A stretch of DNA of 64,000 nucleotides from an uncultured Gammaproteobacteria bacterium. GTDB lineage: Bacteria; Pseudomonadota; Gammaproteobacteria; Steroidobacterales; XN24. The stretch lies in contig CAMYOC010000042.1 in the NCBI GenBank assembly GCA_947259915.1, positions 20,579 through 84,578 of the forward strand, in the 5' to 3' direction. The first letter of the stretch is position 1. The number at the start of each line of letters is the position of its first letter. The notes under the pieces were generated by a model. It did no database searches, was not told the DNA's origin, and worked only from the letters and a program-made list of their open reading frames with translations. This document shows, piece by piece, positions 25,950-34,243 of this stretch. Made by a program: the position numbers and the translations under genes.

Positions 25950-26516
25950 TTATTTCCCTCCGACAAGCTGCAACAGCATGCGGGCATAGATCCTTGTCGC
26001 GGCCGCTAATTTCTCGCCCAAACCGATGGGCGGATAGGCCTTGAGCGCGCGCCGCGCGACAAATTTTGGCAGTACCACGGCCTCCATGCGATTCAGACAG
26101 CGCACGATCTTCATGCCGGCGCCGAGGTTTCCGTCTACCGACATCCGATCGCGGGCGAAAGAGACCGCGGTGCCCTCAACAAAACCGAGCACCAGGAATG
26201 CGTGGGTCAGATGTTTGAAATCGAAACTCAGCTGCAGACGTCCGGCCTGCTGCAACGGCATCAGCCTCAGCCGTCCGTCCTGTTCGCACATGGCGAAGCC
26301 AGGGCCGCCGGCACGGACCCGCATCGCAAAGGCGAACCCCGGCGGGAGTTCCGCCACCTCGCGCATGATCACGGGATCCACCGCGGAGCTGGCCTGGAGC
26401 AACCGACCCACCAGCCACATCATCAGCCGTACGTAGGCACGCTGCAGCGGATACGGAATACCTGGACCGGGCCGGACGGTCGCGCCGGCGGGGCGGAATT
26501 CAGCGGGGCGATGCAT
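25950..26516 (-). CDS. SCP2-like protein beside the alcohol dehydrogenase
   Basis: A 188-residue soluble protein. The middle part (LQLSFDFKHLTHAFLVLGFVEG and onwards to FARDRMSVDGNLGAGMKIVR) resembles the sterol-carrier-protein-2 fold, which binds fatty acyl or other lipids. The resemblance is by eye and moderate. It lies directly upstream of the alcohol dehydrogenase with a three-base gap, so the two are probably translated from one mRNA. A lipid-binding partner would fit a long-chain alcohol as substrate (inference). A better start than the ATG at 26516 is not evident. Confidence 0.55.
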   Translation of the reverse strand: MHRPAEFRPAGATVRPGPGIPYPLQRAYVRLMMWLVGRLLQASSAVDPVIMREVAELPPGFAFAMRVRAGGPGFAMCEQDGRLRLMPLQQAGRLQLSFDFKHLTHAFLVLGFVEGTAVSFARDRMSVDGNLGAGMKIVRCLNRMEAVVLPKFVARRALKAYPPIGLGEKLAAATRIYARMLLQLVGGK

Positions 26517-26736
26517 GGCAGATCGGATCTCCGTCGCCTGGGTCTGCGAGGACCCGGAAGACGCATCCTAACCCAAGCTCGCGCCCTCGTGCTGCATGTG
26601 CGTCATGAGTGCCCGGTGCCGGTTTGAAAAGTCAGGCAATTTTGCTAATGATTCTAGTTACTTATGGGATTGCGGAAAACCCTGCAAGAACCCGGTTTAG
26701 CTGCTATAAATGTATTAGTGTTTGCTAAAAAGGAGA

Positions 26737-26754
26737 GGATACCGATCGGTATCC
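26737..26754 (+). promoter_or_regulatory. Perfect 18-bp palindrome before the TonB gene
   Basis: GGATACCGATCGGTATCC is self-complementary over all 18 bases. It lies just after AAAAGGAGAGG and 10 bases before the ATG at 26765. It could be an operator for a dimeric repressor, or an RNA hairpin that controls access to the start. The upstream DNA (26640-26730) is AT-rich and includes TATAAA at 26705-26710, a possible -10. Confidence 0.55.
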
Positions 26755-26764
26755 GGAATGATCG

Positions 26765-27490
26765 ATGACCACTATGCATCAGGTCGCAGATCACTACCCC
26801 AGCCATCATCATCTGCCCGCCCTGGCCGAGATCGAGTCCGCCGCCGCCAGGCTCCTGAAGACCATCGTCTGCGTGCTGATAGCGACCGTCATCGCGCTGC
26901 TGTTGTTCCGTTTTGACAGCGCCCTGGTCAATCGGCCAAAACAATATGATTCCGCGGCAACGCGGGTGAAGCTGCTGGATTTCATCCATGTGCAGCCCGA
27001 GGAATACCTGTATGCGAAGGAGCGGCGGCTGCCAAGAAAACCACCGCCACCGGATCGCCCGCCTCCACCGCCCAAAGTCCGGGTCAGTAGCCCTACCGAC
27101 ATGCCGGCCGCGATGTTGAACATGGATATGCCGGATATCGAAATGAGTTTTGGTGCCGGCGGCGGCCCGTACATCGGACAATTCTACGGCAGCGGTGATG
27201 CGAACGCGCCAGACGGAGACGTGATGCCAATCGTGCGTATCGAGCCTCGCTATCCACGCGACGCGCTGTTGCGCGGCCTTGAAGGCTGGGTCCAGGTCGA
27301 ATTCACCATCACCCCTGAGGGCGGGGTGGCCGATGCCGTGGTCGTCGGGTCAGAACCTCAACGGGTTTTTGACCGCGCCGCGGTACAGGCGATATTGCGC
27401 TGGAAATTCAAACCGCGTTTCCTTGACGGCGAAGCCGTCAGCAGACGCGCCGTCCAGACGATCGACTTCCAGCTGGAAGAAGACGTCTGA
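26765..27490 (+). CDS. TonB-family energy transducer
   Basis: A 241-residue protein with one N-terminal membrane anchor (IVCVLIATVIALLLFRF), a proline-rich periplasmic stretch (RKPPPPDRPPPPPK) and a C-terminal TonB domain (RIEPRYPRDALLRGLEGWVQ, then FTITPEGGVADAVVV). It should pass proton-motive energy from ExbB/ExbD to outer-membrane receptors. No exbB, exbD or TonB-dependent receptor is encoded in the window, so it is an orphan here. The ATG at 26765 or a second one nine bases later may be used. An 18-bp palindrome lies just upstream. Confidence 0.9.
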   Translation: MTTMHQVADHYPSHHHLPALAEIESAAARLLKTIVCVLIATVIALLLFRFDSALVNRPKQYDSAATRVKLLDFIHVQPEEYLYAKERRLPRKPPPPDRPPPPPKVRVSSPTDMPAAMLNMDMPDIEMSFGAGGGPYIGQFYGSGDANAPDGDVMPIVRIEPRYPRDALLRGLEGWVQVEFTITPEGGVADAVVVGSEPQRVFDRAAVQAILRWKFKPRFLDGEAVSRRAVQTIDFQLEEDV

Positions 27491-27512
27491 AGCGAACGCC
27501 GCTGCGTGAGTC

Positions 27513-29075
27513 TCAGGCTTGCGCGGCCTGTGGCGCCGCCGCCGTGTCCGGTTTGACCAGGGTCATGATCCAGCGGCCGTAGAAGAACAGCCCGATCGCC
27601 GACGCCAGCGCGATCAGCGCCATCAGGTCCCAAACAAAACCGACGTTATTGGCCTCGTACAACATCTGGGTCATCGCCTCCGGAGTGCCGTCAGCAAAGG
27701 TGACCAGATAGGGAAAAGCCTCGCCCTGAGGGATTGCCTGCAGCTGCTCCGCGCCGACCCCATTCTCTTCCAGCCAGCGCCGCGACAGGGTCTCCTTGGC
27801 CGCCAGCCGGCCATAGAGCATCGGCCCGAAATATCCCTCAAGCACCCAGCCCACGGCCAGCGGCAGCTGCGAGAAGCCCAGATACATGGCCTTCTTGTCC
27901 GGCGGCGCCATATTGCCCATGAACTCCAGCATCTTGGGGCTGGAGAACATCTCGCCGGCGCTAAAGATCAGGATACCGAACAGGCATACCCAGGCCGCGC
28001 TGGTCCAGCCGATCAGAGCGAAGGCCAGCGCGGTCAACAAGGTTCCAAAGGTCATACTGCTGATCGCGCGCATCTTGCCGCTCAGATGGGCGAACAGGAA
28101 ACAGGTGATCATGATCATGCCCGCGTTCACGTTCAACAGACCCTCCGGCATGATCCGGCTGCCGTCCTGGCTCATCCCGAGCAGGAAGATCGGGATCGGA
28201 TTGGATGTTCCGTCAGGGCCAAACAGGGTGGTGACGATGGTCGAGGTGTCGACCCAGTCGCGGATATGCAGCGGCAGCACGTCGAACAGTGCGTTAAACA
28301 TGAACCAGAAACCCGACATGATGACCAGGAAGATCCACAGTGGCGGCTTGGACAGCGCGATCAGCGAGGTCCGCACCAGGTTTTCCTCCTTGAGTTCGCC
28401 GCTGTCGATCAGGCGGCGCCGCTCGATCCGCTCGTCCATATCCGGCTCCCGATACATCAGCAGGAGCAGGAAATTGATCGAGATGATGCCGGCGCAGGCG
28501 AAGAACAGGTGCGACCATTCCAGCTGTCTGAGCGAGGCGGCAAGCAGCGGTCCCATCCAGCCGCCGATATTCACTGTCTGATAAAAGATGCCCCAGGCCA
28601 TCGAGCTGTTCTTGCGGTTGGTGGCCTTGACCAGGGTCCCCTGGATCCCGGGCTTGAAGATGCCGGTACCGGTGGCCAGCACGATGGCGCCGACCACGAA
28701 GCCGCTAAAGCTCGGATAAAAGCCCATGATCAGATACGCGGCGATCTTGGTGACCGTGGACAGGAAGATCGTCTGCTTGTAGCCGATCCGGTCCGATAGC
28801 CCACCGACCAGCGCCGGCACCAGCGACTGGAACAGCGCCCAGATAAAAAAGATCTGGCCGAGCTGCTCGGCCGAGACCCCGAGACCGCCCTCGGATAGCG
28901 GCGCAGTGGCATACAGCCCGGACACCGAACGCACGCCGTAATAGGCGAGCCGCTCGACCATCTCCATACCGCCCACGATCCAGAACACATAGCTCAGACT
29001 GCCGATCGCAGCGAACAAACCGAATTGTTTGACGTCTTCCAGGCCGTGCTCGTCGACCCCGGTCTTTTCGTTCAT
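27513..29075 (-). CDS. POT-like major facilitator transporter
   Basis: A 520-residue membrane protein with about 12-14 helices. FWIVGGMEMVERLAYYGVR followed by GLYA is the first-helix signature of proton-dependent oligopeptide (POT/PTR2) transporters, and GIFKPGIQGTLV is also typical of this branch. The substrate is not known; peptide is the default guess. AAGGA lies five bases before the ATG at 29075; an open frame extends further upstream without support. It converges with the TonB gene, with a 22-bp gap. Confidence 0.85.
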   Translation of the reverse strand: MNEKTGVDEHGLEDVKQFGLFAAIGSLSYVFWIVGGMEMVERLAYYGVRSVSGLYATAPLSEGGLGVSAEQLGQIFFIWALFQSLVPALVGGLSDRIGYKQTIFLSTVTKIAAYLIMGFYPSFSGFVVGAIVLATGTGIFKPGIQGTLVKATNRKNSSMAWGIFYQTVNIGGWMGPLLAASLRQLEWSHLFFACAGIISINFLLLLMYREPDMDERIERRRLIDSGELKEENLVRTSLIALSKPPLWIFLVIMSGFWFMFNALFDVLPLHIRDWVDTSTIVTTLFGPDGTSNPIPIFLLGMSQDGSRIMPEGLLNVNAGMIMITCFLFAHLSGKMRAISSMTFGTLLTALAFALIGWTSAAWVCLFGILIFSAGEMFSSPKMLEFMGNMAPPDKKAMYLGFSQLPLAVGWVLEGYFGPMLYGRLAAKETLSRRWLEENGVGAEQLQAIPQGEAFPYLVTFADGTPEAMTQMLYEANNVGFVWDLMALIALASAIGLFFYGRWIMTLVKPDTAAAPQAAQA

Positions 29076-29287
29076 GTTGGTCCTTTTCCGGGTCCGGCCC
29101 GAAGCAACCGGTCTCAGATAACCGGCGTGTAAAAAATTGCCGGCATTGTACGACATCTCTCGGGTTTGACCCGGCCGGGGCAGGATATCTCGATGTTGCG
29201 ACGCCACAAGTCATGCCGGATACGACCGTGTCGCGTCCGACCCGCGATCGATGGTTTACCATCGGCACCACGCAAGCGGCCGGCACC

Positions 29288-30748
29288 ATGATTGCTATCG
29301 ACCCACCCATCCTGTTCAGCTTTGTCGCGTATCTGCTCGTCGTGCTCGTGGTGGGCATCGTCGCCTGGCGCCGCACCCGCAATCTGAAGGACTACATCCT
29401 CGGCGGCCGACGGCTGGGACGTTGGGTCACGGCCTTGAGCGCACAGGCGTCCGATATGAGCGGCTGGCTGCTGCTCGGTCTGCCCGGCTATGCCTATGTC
29501 GCGGGCATGGAATCCGCCTGGTTGCTGTCGGGACTGCTGGTCGGCACCTATCTGAACTGGAGATTCACCGCCGAGCGTCTGCGCCAGGCGACCGAGCACT
29601 ACGGCGATGCGCTGACCCTGCCTGACTATCTTGAACGCCGCTTTGGCGATCGCGGCGTGCTGCGTCTGGTATCGGCGCTGTTTATCCTCGTCTTCTTTAC
29701 CTTCTATACCAGTTCCGGGCTGGTCGCGGGCGGCCGTCTGTTCGAACAGGTGTTCGGTCTGCCCTATCTGGCCGCGATCACCGCGGGCGGTCTGACCGTG
29801 GTGATCTATACCTTCTTCGGCGGTTTTCTGGCAGTCAGCTGGACCGACCTGATCCAGGGTCTGCTGATGTTTCTTGCGCTTGTGGTCGTGGCCTTGTTCG
29901 CGCTGGTCGCCGTCGGTGGTATCGAACCCATGGCCGCGGATATCGCCGTGCGAAACCCTGCGCTGCTCGATCCGTTTACCGATGTCGCCGGCGACCCGCT
30001 CGGTGGCATCGCTATTGCCTCGCTGCTCGGTTGGGGACTGGGCTATTTCGGCCAGCCCCACGTGCTGGCGCGATTTATGGCCGCGAGATCTCCGGCGGCG
30101 ATCCCGGCCTCGCGGCGTATCGCAATGGTCTGGGTCAGCGTCGCGCTGGTGGCCGGGACCGTCGTTGGCCTGACCGGGATCACTCTGGTAGATCCGCCGC
30201 TGGAAGGCGCGGACTCGGAAAAGGTGTTTATGGTCCTCGCCACCTTGCTGCTGCATCCGGTGATCGCCGGCATCTGTCTGTCCGGCATTCTGGCGGCGGT
30301 GATGAGTACTGCGGATTCGCAGCTGCTGGTGGCCTCGTCGGCCGTGTCAGAAGACCTGTACAAGGGTCTGTTTCGGCGTCACGCAGGCGAGACGGAATTG
30401 CTCTGGATCGGACGGCTCGCGGTGGTCGTGATCGCCTGCCTTTCCTTCCTGCTGGCAGCCGACCCGGATAGCAAGGTGCTGGATCTGGTGGCCTATGCCT
30501 GGGCCGGTTTCGGCGCCGCCTTTGGCCCGGTCATCCTGCTCTCGCTCTACTGGCCCGCGATGAGTCGCGCCGGCGCGCTGGCGGGCGTCATCACCGGCGG
30601 TCTGACGGTGATCATATGGAAGCAGCTCGAGGGAGGCGTGTTCGACTTGTATGAAATCGTACCGGGCGTGATCGCAGCCGGCGTCGCAGTTGTGATCGCG
30701 AGTCTGGTCTGGCCGGCGCGGGCGCCAACAGATGTCGTCAGTGGCTGA
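29288..30748 (+). CDS. putP: Sodium/proline symporter (PutP-like)
   Basis: A 486-residue SSS-family transporter. The start region (DPPILFSFVAYLLVVLVVG), DYILGGRRLGRWVTALSA and ASDMSGWLLLGLPGYAYV match PutP closely, and GWGLGYFGQPHVLARFMA is also a PutP segment. It should import L-proline with Na+. The ATG at 29288 is chosen because PutP proteins start there, although the ribosome-binding site is weak. putA is not in the window. The 3' end overlaps the convergent rhomboid gene by 11 bp. Confidence 0.9.
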   Translation: MIAIDPPILFSFVAYLLVVLVVGIVAWRRTRNLKDYILGGRRLGRWVTALSAQASDMSGWLLLGLPGYAYVAGMESAWLLSGLLVGTYLNWRFTAERLRQATEHYGDALTLPDYLERRFGDRGVLRLVSALFILVFFTFYTSSGLVAGGRLFEQVFGLPYLAAITAGGLTVVIYTFFGGFLAVSWTDLIQGLLMFLALVVVALFALVAVGGIEPMAADIAVRNPALLDPFTDVAGDPLGGIAIASLLGWGLGYFGQPHVLARFMAARSPAAIPASRRIAMVWVSVALVAGTVVGLTGITLVDPPLEGADSEKVFMVLATLLLHPVIAGICLSGILAAVMSTADSQLLVASSAVSEDLYKGLFRRHAGETELLWIGRLAVVVIACLSFLLAADPDSKVLDLVAYAWAGFGAAFGPVILLSLYWPAMSRAGALAGVITGGLTVIIWKQLEGGVFDLYEIVPGVIAAGVAVVIASLVWPARAPTDVVSG

Positions 30749-31640
30749 GCAAAGCCAGACTCCAGCCGACAAGCAACAGACCCAGCGCGATAACACCGGC
30801 CGCGCGTTGCACCGAGCGGCTGCCGAGTCGCTGATAGGGTAGCCGGCTGCACACCCACCCCAACGCCAGCCCCGCCAGAAAGCCGGTCAGATGAGCCACC
30901 ACGTCGGTGCGTTCGCCACCGGTGCCGGTATAGGCAAGCAGGGCCACACCGCCGACCAGCGGGCTCCAGCGCCGTATCAGACTCGCACCCGCCGCCACCG
31001 CGTGACGATAGCGCAAGGCGTGAGCGACCAGAATGCCGAGGGCGGCGAAGACTGCGGTCGACGCGCCCAGGGAGGAATGATAGGCCGGCTGCACCAACGC
31101 ATTGAGCAGATTCCCCAGCGCGCCAGCCAGCACTATGCTGCACCAGGCGACTCCGCCGCCCAGCGCCTGGGCCGCAAACAGGCCGAACACGGCGCCAAAA
31201 GCCAGGTTGGCGCTCAGATGACCGGCATCGCCGTGGAGCGTCAGCGCAGTCAGGGTGCGCCACCACTCCCCCGACCGGACCAGCCCCGCACGCATCACAC
31301 CGGCATCGGTCCAGTCGAGACCGAACAGCCAGCGATTGGCCGCGATCGCCACGACAATCAGAACCAGCGCGTAAGCGGCGACACCGGGAAGCGCGCCGGA
31401 CAACACCGGGACACGGACCGGCCGCGGTTTCGGGCCGCGGGGATTCTCCTCCCGGTAGGCACGCAGCTCCTCCAGCGCCCGCAGCCGGTCCTCGGCCGGC
31501 ACCAGTAACATCCACCAGCCGTCACGATAGACGGCCTCCGCCGGGATACCGACCGCGTCCAGCACCAGACGCGCGTCCATGGCCTCGTGACGATGACGGC
31601 TGCGGGCGAGGATGGCGAGTTCGGCAGCGGATGCATCCAT
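30738..31640 (-). CDS. Rhomboid-family intramembrane serine protease
   Basis: A 300-residue membrane protein. A ~90-residue cytosolic N-terminal domain precedes six or seven helices. HGDAGHLSANLAFGAVFG is the family HxxxHxxxN loop-helix region, SSLGASTAVFAALG carries the active-site serine (GAS, where GxSG is usual), and VVAHLTGFLAGLALG carries the catalytic histidine. The change of the last Gly of GxSG to Thr is slightly unusual. The ATG at 31640 has AAGG seven bases upstream. The substrate is unknown. Confidence 0.87.
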   Translation of the reverse strand: MDASAAELAILARSRHRHEAMDARLVLDAVGIPAEAVYRDGWWMLLVPAEDRLRALEELRAYREENPRGPKPRPVRVPVLSGALPGVAAYALVLIVVAIAANRWLFGLDWTDAGVMRAGLVRSGEWWRTLTALTLHGDAGHLSANLAFGAVFGLFAAQALGGGVAWCSIVLAGALGNLLNALVQPAYHSSLGASTAVFAALGILVAHALRYRHAVAAGASLIRRWSPLVGGVALLAYTGTGGERTDVVAHLTGFLAGLALGWVCSRLPYQRLGSRSVQRAAGVIALGLLLVGWSLALLSH

Positions 31641-31698
31641 ATCCATACCTTGCGTCAGCACGGATCATCGGGCAATGCCTGCCCGGCGTCGGCACAAG

Positions 31699-31731
31699 AA
31701 AAAGCCGGAGCGGTTTGGCGCCGCTCCGGCT
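31699..31731 (-). terminator. Rho-independent terminator of hsp20
   Basis: AGCCGGAGCGG at 31703-31713 pairs with CCGCTCCGGCT at 31721-31731 around a seven-base loop. Read on the minus strand it is followed by five T's. Confidence 0.9.
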
Positions 31732-31776
31732 CTGGTGCTGGCGGCCTGACCGCCGCGGACAGCACCCTCCTGCGCA

Positions 31777-32280
31777 TCAGGCAACCTTCAAAACGTGCCT
31801 CTTCACCTTCTTGGCCTTCGGAATCACGATGCTCAACACACCGTCCTTGAGTTCCGCTTTGGCTTTATCGACATCCACGTCGATGGGGAACATCACGGTC
31901 CGCTCCAGGGTCCCGTGAGCCATCTCGCAGCGATAGAAGCGCTCGGATTTCTCTTCTTCCTTGATCTCGCGATTGACGATGATGCCAAGACCTTCGTCGG
32001 TCACGGTGAGTTCGATCTCATCCTTCTTGACGCCCGGCAGCTCCGCCCGGAGCAGCAGCTCGTCGTCACGATCGATCAGGTCAACCAGCGGGAAGCGCAG
32101 ATCGACCCGGGATTCGATCTCGGGCAGCAGCGGCCTTTTCATCGCGAACGGCTCCAGCCAGCCGCGATTGAAGATGTTCTCAAACAGATCCTCCATGCTG
32201 TGGCCGAACGGCAACGTCCTGGAAACCGGAAGCGCAGTTTTGGCAACTTTCTTTGGCAGAATCTCACGTACTGTTGACAT
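31777..32280 (-). CDS. Hsp20-family small heat-shock protein
   Basis: A 167-residue chaperone. The central alpha-crystallin domain runs from about residue 55 to 160 and includes LLLRAELPGVKKDEIELTV and ERTVMFPIDVDVDKAKAEL, followed by DGVLSIVIPK. The N-terminal arm is about 50 residues. It holds unfolding proteins during heat or stress. The ATG at 32280 is preferred over one nine bases upstream because GGAGG then has normal spacing. Two hairpins lie in the leader region and a strong terminator follows, so it is a single-gene unit. Confidence 0.95.
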   Translation of the reverse strand: MSTVREILPKKVAKTALPVSRTLPFGHSMEDLFENIFNRGWLEPFAMKRPLLPEIESRVDLRFPLVDLIDRDDELLLRAELPGVKKDEIELTVTDEGLGIIVNREIKEEEKSERFYRCEMAHGTLERTVMFPIDVDVDKAKAELKDGVLSIVIPKAKKVKRHVLKVA

Positions 32281-32316
32281 GACATTCACCTCCTCTGTCC
32301 TGACGCAATAGCGCCC

Positions 32317-32372
32317 CTCGGGGACAATTCCCCGAGCAAGATAAACATGGGGCCGTTTCGCAACGGCCCCAT
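32317..32372 (-). other. Two hairpins upstream of hsp20
   Basis: CTCGGGGA/TCCCCGAG (32317-32336, four-base loop) lies in the probable hsp20 leader. ATGGGGCCGTT/AACGGCCCCAT (32347-32372, four-base loop) lies just before it. Read on the minus strand the second is followed by GTTTATCTTG, so it may end the upstream lipoprotein transcript. Its 3' arm also contains CCCCATGT, which resembles the -10 of a sigma-32 promoter, but no good -35 is seen. Confidence 0.6.
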
Positions 32373-32411
32373 CAGGAAGTTACCTTATTGACAAACGGCC
32401 CGGATCGAGCC

Positions 32412-32849
32412 TCAGCGGATGTCTTCGACCCGCCACACCACCGGCTGCCATTCGTCGAGGCGGTTCGCGGTGAGCTGAGCACCAAGGAAGTAGCGCTTGC
32501 CGGCCTCGACCTCGACCTCGAAGTCTCCAGGCTGCTTGTCGCGCGGCGTGTAGCCGGGTTTGGACAATACGCCGGTGGCGCGTGACAGATCCGCGGTCAA
32601 TCGCACCTTGTGCACGCCGGGTTCGACCCTGACCACCTGCTTCCTGCCATGCAGACCGGTGCCGCCCTTGACCTCCCGATCATCCACCTTGGAGACGAAC
32701 GCCGGATAAATCTTTCCGGATATGTCTGAAGCGTTGGTGGAAATGATTGCGTAGTCCACGTCTCCGGCAGTGCTCGAGGCACAGGCCGTGATGACCATCA
32801 ACACCGTCGCAGCCAGCGCGGTCGCTCCGATTTTTGACAAATTCCCCAT
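32412..32849 (-). CDS. Small lipoprotein, unrecognised
   Basis: A 145-residue protein with a signal peptide ending in a lipobox (VMVITACASS), so it should be anchored to a membrane as a lipoprotein. The mature part has no domain I recognise; it looks beta-rich, with VRVEPGVHKVRL and FEVEVEAGKRYFLGAQL. GGAGG lies eight bases before the ATG at 32849. It is upstream of hsp20 on the same strand, with a hairpin between. Confidence 0.7.
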   Translation of the reverse strand: MGNLSKIGATALAATVLMVITACASSTAGDVDYAIISTNASDISGKIYPAFVSKVDDREVKGGTGLHGRKQVVRVEPGVHKVRLTADLSRATGVLSKPGYTPRDKQPGDFEVEVEAGKRYFLGAQLTANRLDEWQPVVWRVEDIR

Positions 32850-33408
32850 GCTTCTGCCCTCCAGGTCCGGCTCGTTGCTGCCCCCGCGCCGAAACGACAC
32901 GACGGTTCGTCTACAGGGTTCGACCCGAAATTCGCCAAAGGGTTCTGCGCCGGGCGCTATCCGGATGTGATGCGGGCCAGATCGCTGATCGCGGGAACCT
33001 CCAGGCGGCAGTGCACCTGCAATCGCGACAGGGGTCGGCTGGCCTCGGGTGGAGGCGGCCCGGTCGGGCTTGCCGGCGACAGCTGCGCCAGTCCTGTTAC
33101 GACCGGACCTTACTGTTGTCTCCCCGTACTTGCCGTGGCTTGTCACGCCGCCTGGAGTTTTACAACTCGCTTTATTATCTATGGGGACCCGATGAGAATT
33201 TTTCAATTCGCGGCCATGCAACGCGTCCTCTTTCGATCTGATTCCGCATAAGCGATGCGTTCCCCTGACGGCCAGTGGAGACTCCGCGCGCAGCGGTTTG
33301 CGATGCGCCCTTGGGCCGCAGGCCAGCGGCCCAACGTGTTAGAATTCAGGGCTCGGCCACCGGATCGTGACAGGCCGAGGCGACGCGAAAAATCAAGGAG
33401 AAGCGCCT
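32850..33408. other. Intergenic region with no gene seen
   Basis: About 560 bp between the divergent lipoprotein and cyanophycinase genes. Frames here lack ribosome-binding sites and family features. An exact hairpin TTGGGCCGC/GCGGCCCAA lies at 33311-33334, directly before TAGAAT at 33340-33345, a possible -10 for the cyanophycin operon. Confidence 0.4.
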
Positions 33409-34227
33409 GTGCCAGCACGGCCGCCCGAAGGCGCCGACCGCGGATTCATCATCCCGATCGGCGGCGCCGAGAACAAGCTCAACGACCCGCAGATCCTGGA
33501 ACGCTTTCTGGATCTCTGCGGCGGCACATCCGCGCATATCGCGATTATCCCCACCGCCTCGGAGCTCGAGGATACGGGCCCTCATTACCAGCGGCTGTTC
33601 CACAAGATTGGCGTCAAACACGCTGAGGTCTTGCCGCTGACGACGCGCGAGGACTGCGAGTCCGGCGATCACCTTGACACCATCGAGGAGGCGGACGGGG
33701 TCTTCCTCACCGGCGGCAATCAGCTGCGCCTGTCCACAACGCTGGGCGGCACGCGACTGTCGCAGGAGCTGCGACGGCAGAATGCCCGCGGCATGCACGT
33801 GGCCGGCACCTCGGCCGGCGCCGCGTTTCTGCCTGAGCACATGATCGCCGGAGGCTATGAAGGCTCGACCCCGAGCCCGGACATGGTGACCCTGGCACCG
33901 GGTCTGGGGCTGAGCAATCATGTCATGGTCGATCAACACTTCCGCCAGCGGGATCGTCTCGGGCGGCTGCTGACGGCGCTGGCCTACAACCCGTTCGCCG
34001 TCGGTATCGGTCTGGATGAGGATACGGCGGCGTTTATCGGCCCGGACAACCGGTTCGAAGTCGTCGGCAGCGGCGGTCTGACGATCGTCGATCCCTCCGA
34101 GATCAGTTACTCGTCCATGGACCGGGCCCATCGCCGCGATCCGGTCAGTCTGATCGGCGTCAAGCTGCATATCCTGATCGCCGGTGGCCGGTTCGATCTC
34201 AACACCAGGACGGCGACCGCCGAATAG
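33409..34227 (+). CDS. cphB: Cyanophycinase
   Basis: A 272-residue S51-family serine peptidase. GFIIPIGGAENK starts the domain, GVFLTGGNQLRLS is typical, and GTSAGA near residue 135 holds the active-site serine. It cuts cyanophycin (multi-L-arginyl-poly-L-aspartate) into Asp-Arg dipeptides. The GTG at 33409 is chosen because AAGGAG lies eight bases upstream and the family match starts soon after. It is the first gene of the cyanophycin operon, 16 bp before the synthetase. Confidence 0.92.
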   Translation: MPARPPEGADRGFIIPIGGAENKLNDPQILERFLDLCGGTSAHIAIIPTASELEDTGPHYQRLFHKIGVKHAEVLPLTTREDCESGDHLDTIEEADGVFLTGGNQLRLSTTLGGTRLSQELRRQNARGMHVAGTSAGAAFLPEHMIAGGYEGSTPSPDMVTLAPGLGLSNHVMVDQHFRQRDRLGRLLTALAYNPFAVGIGLDEDTAAFIGPDNRFEVVGSGGLTIVDPSEISYSSMDRAHRRDPVSLIGVKLHILIAGGRFDLNTRTATAE

Positions 34228-34243
34228 GCCGGAGGGCCAGCTC

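Noticed and set aside
32347..32372. A sigma-32 promoter for hsp20 (CCCCATGT as -10)
   Set aside because: The expected CTTGAAA-like -35 is not found at the right distance, and the bases lie in a hairpin arm; kept only as a possibility in the hairpin entry.
32834..33251. Frames in the 32850-33408 gap
   Set aside because: No ribosome-binding sites, no family resemblance, and biased composition; treated as intergenic.
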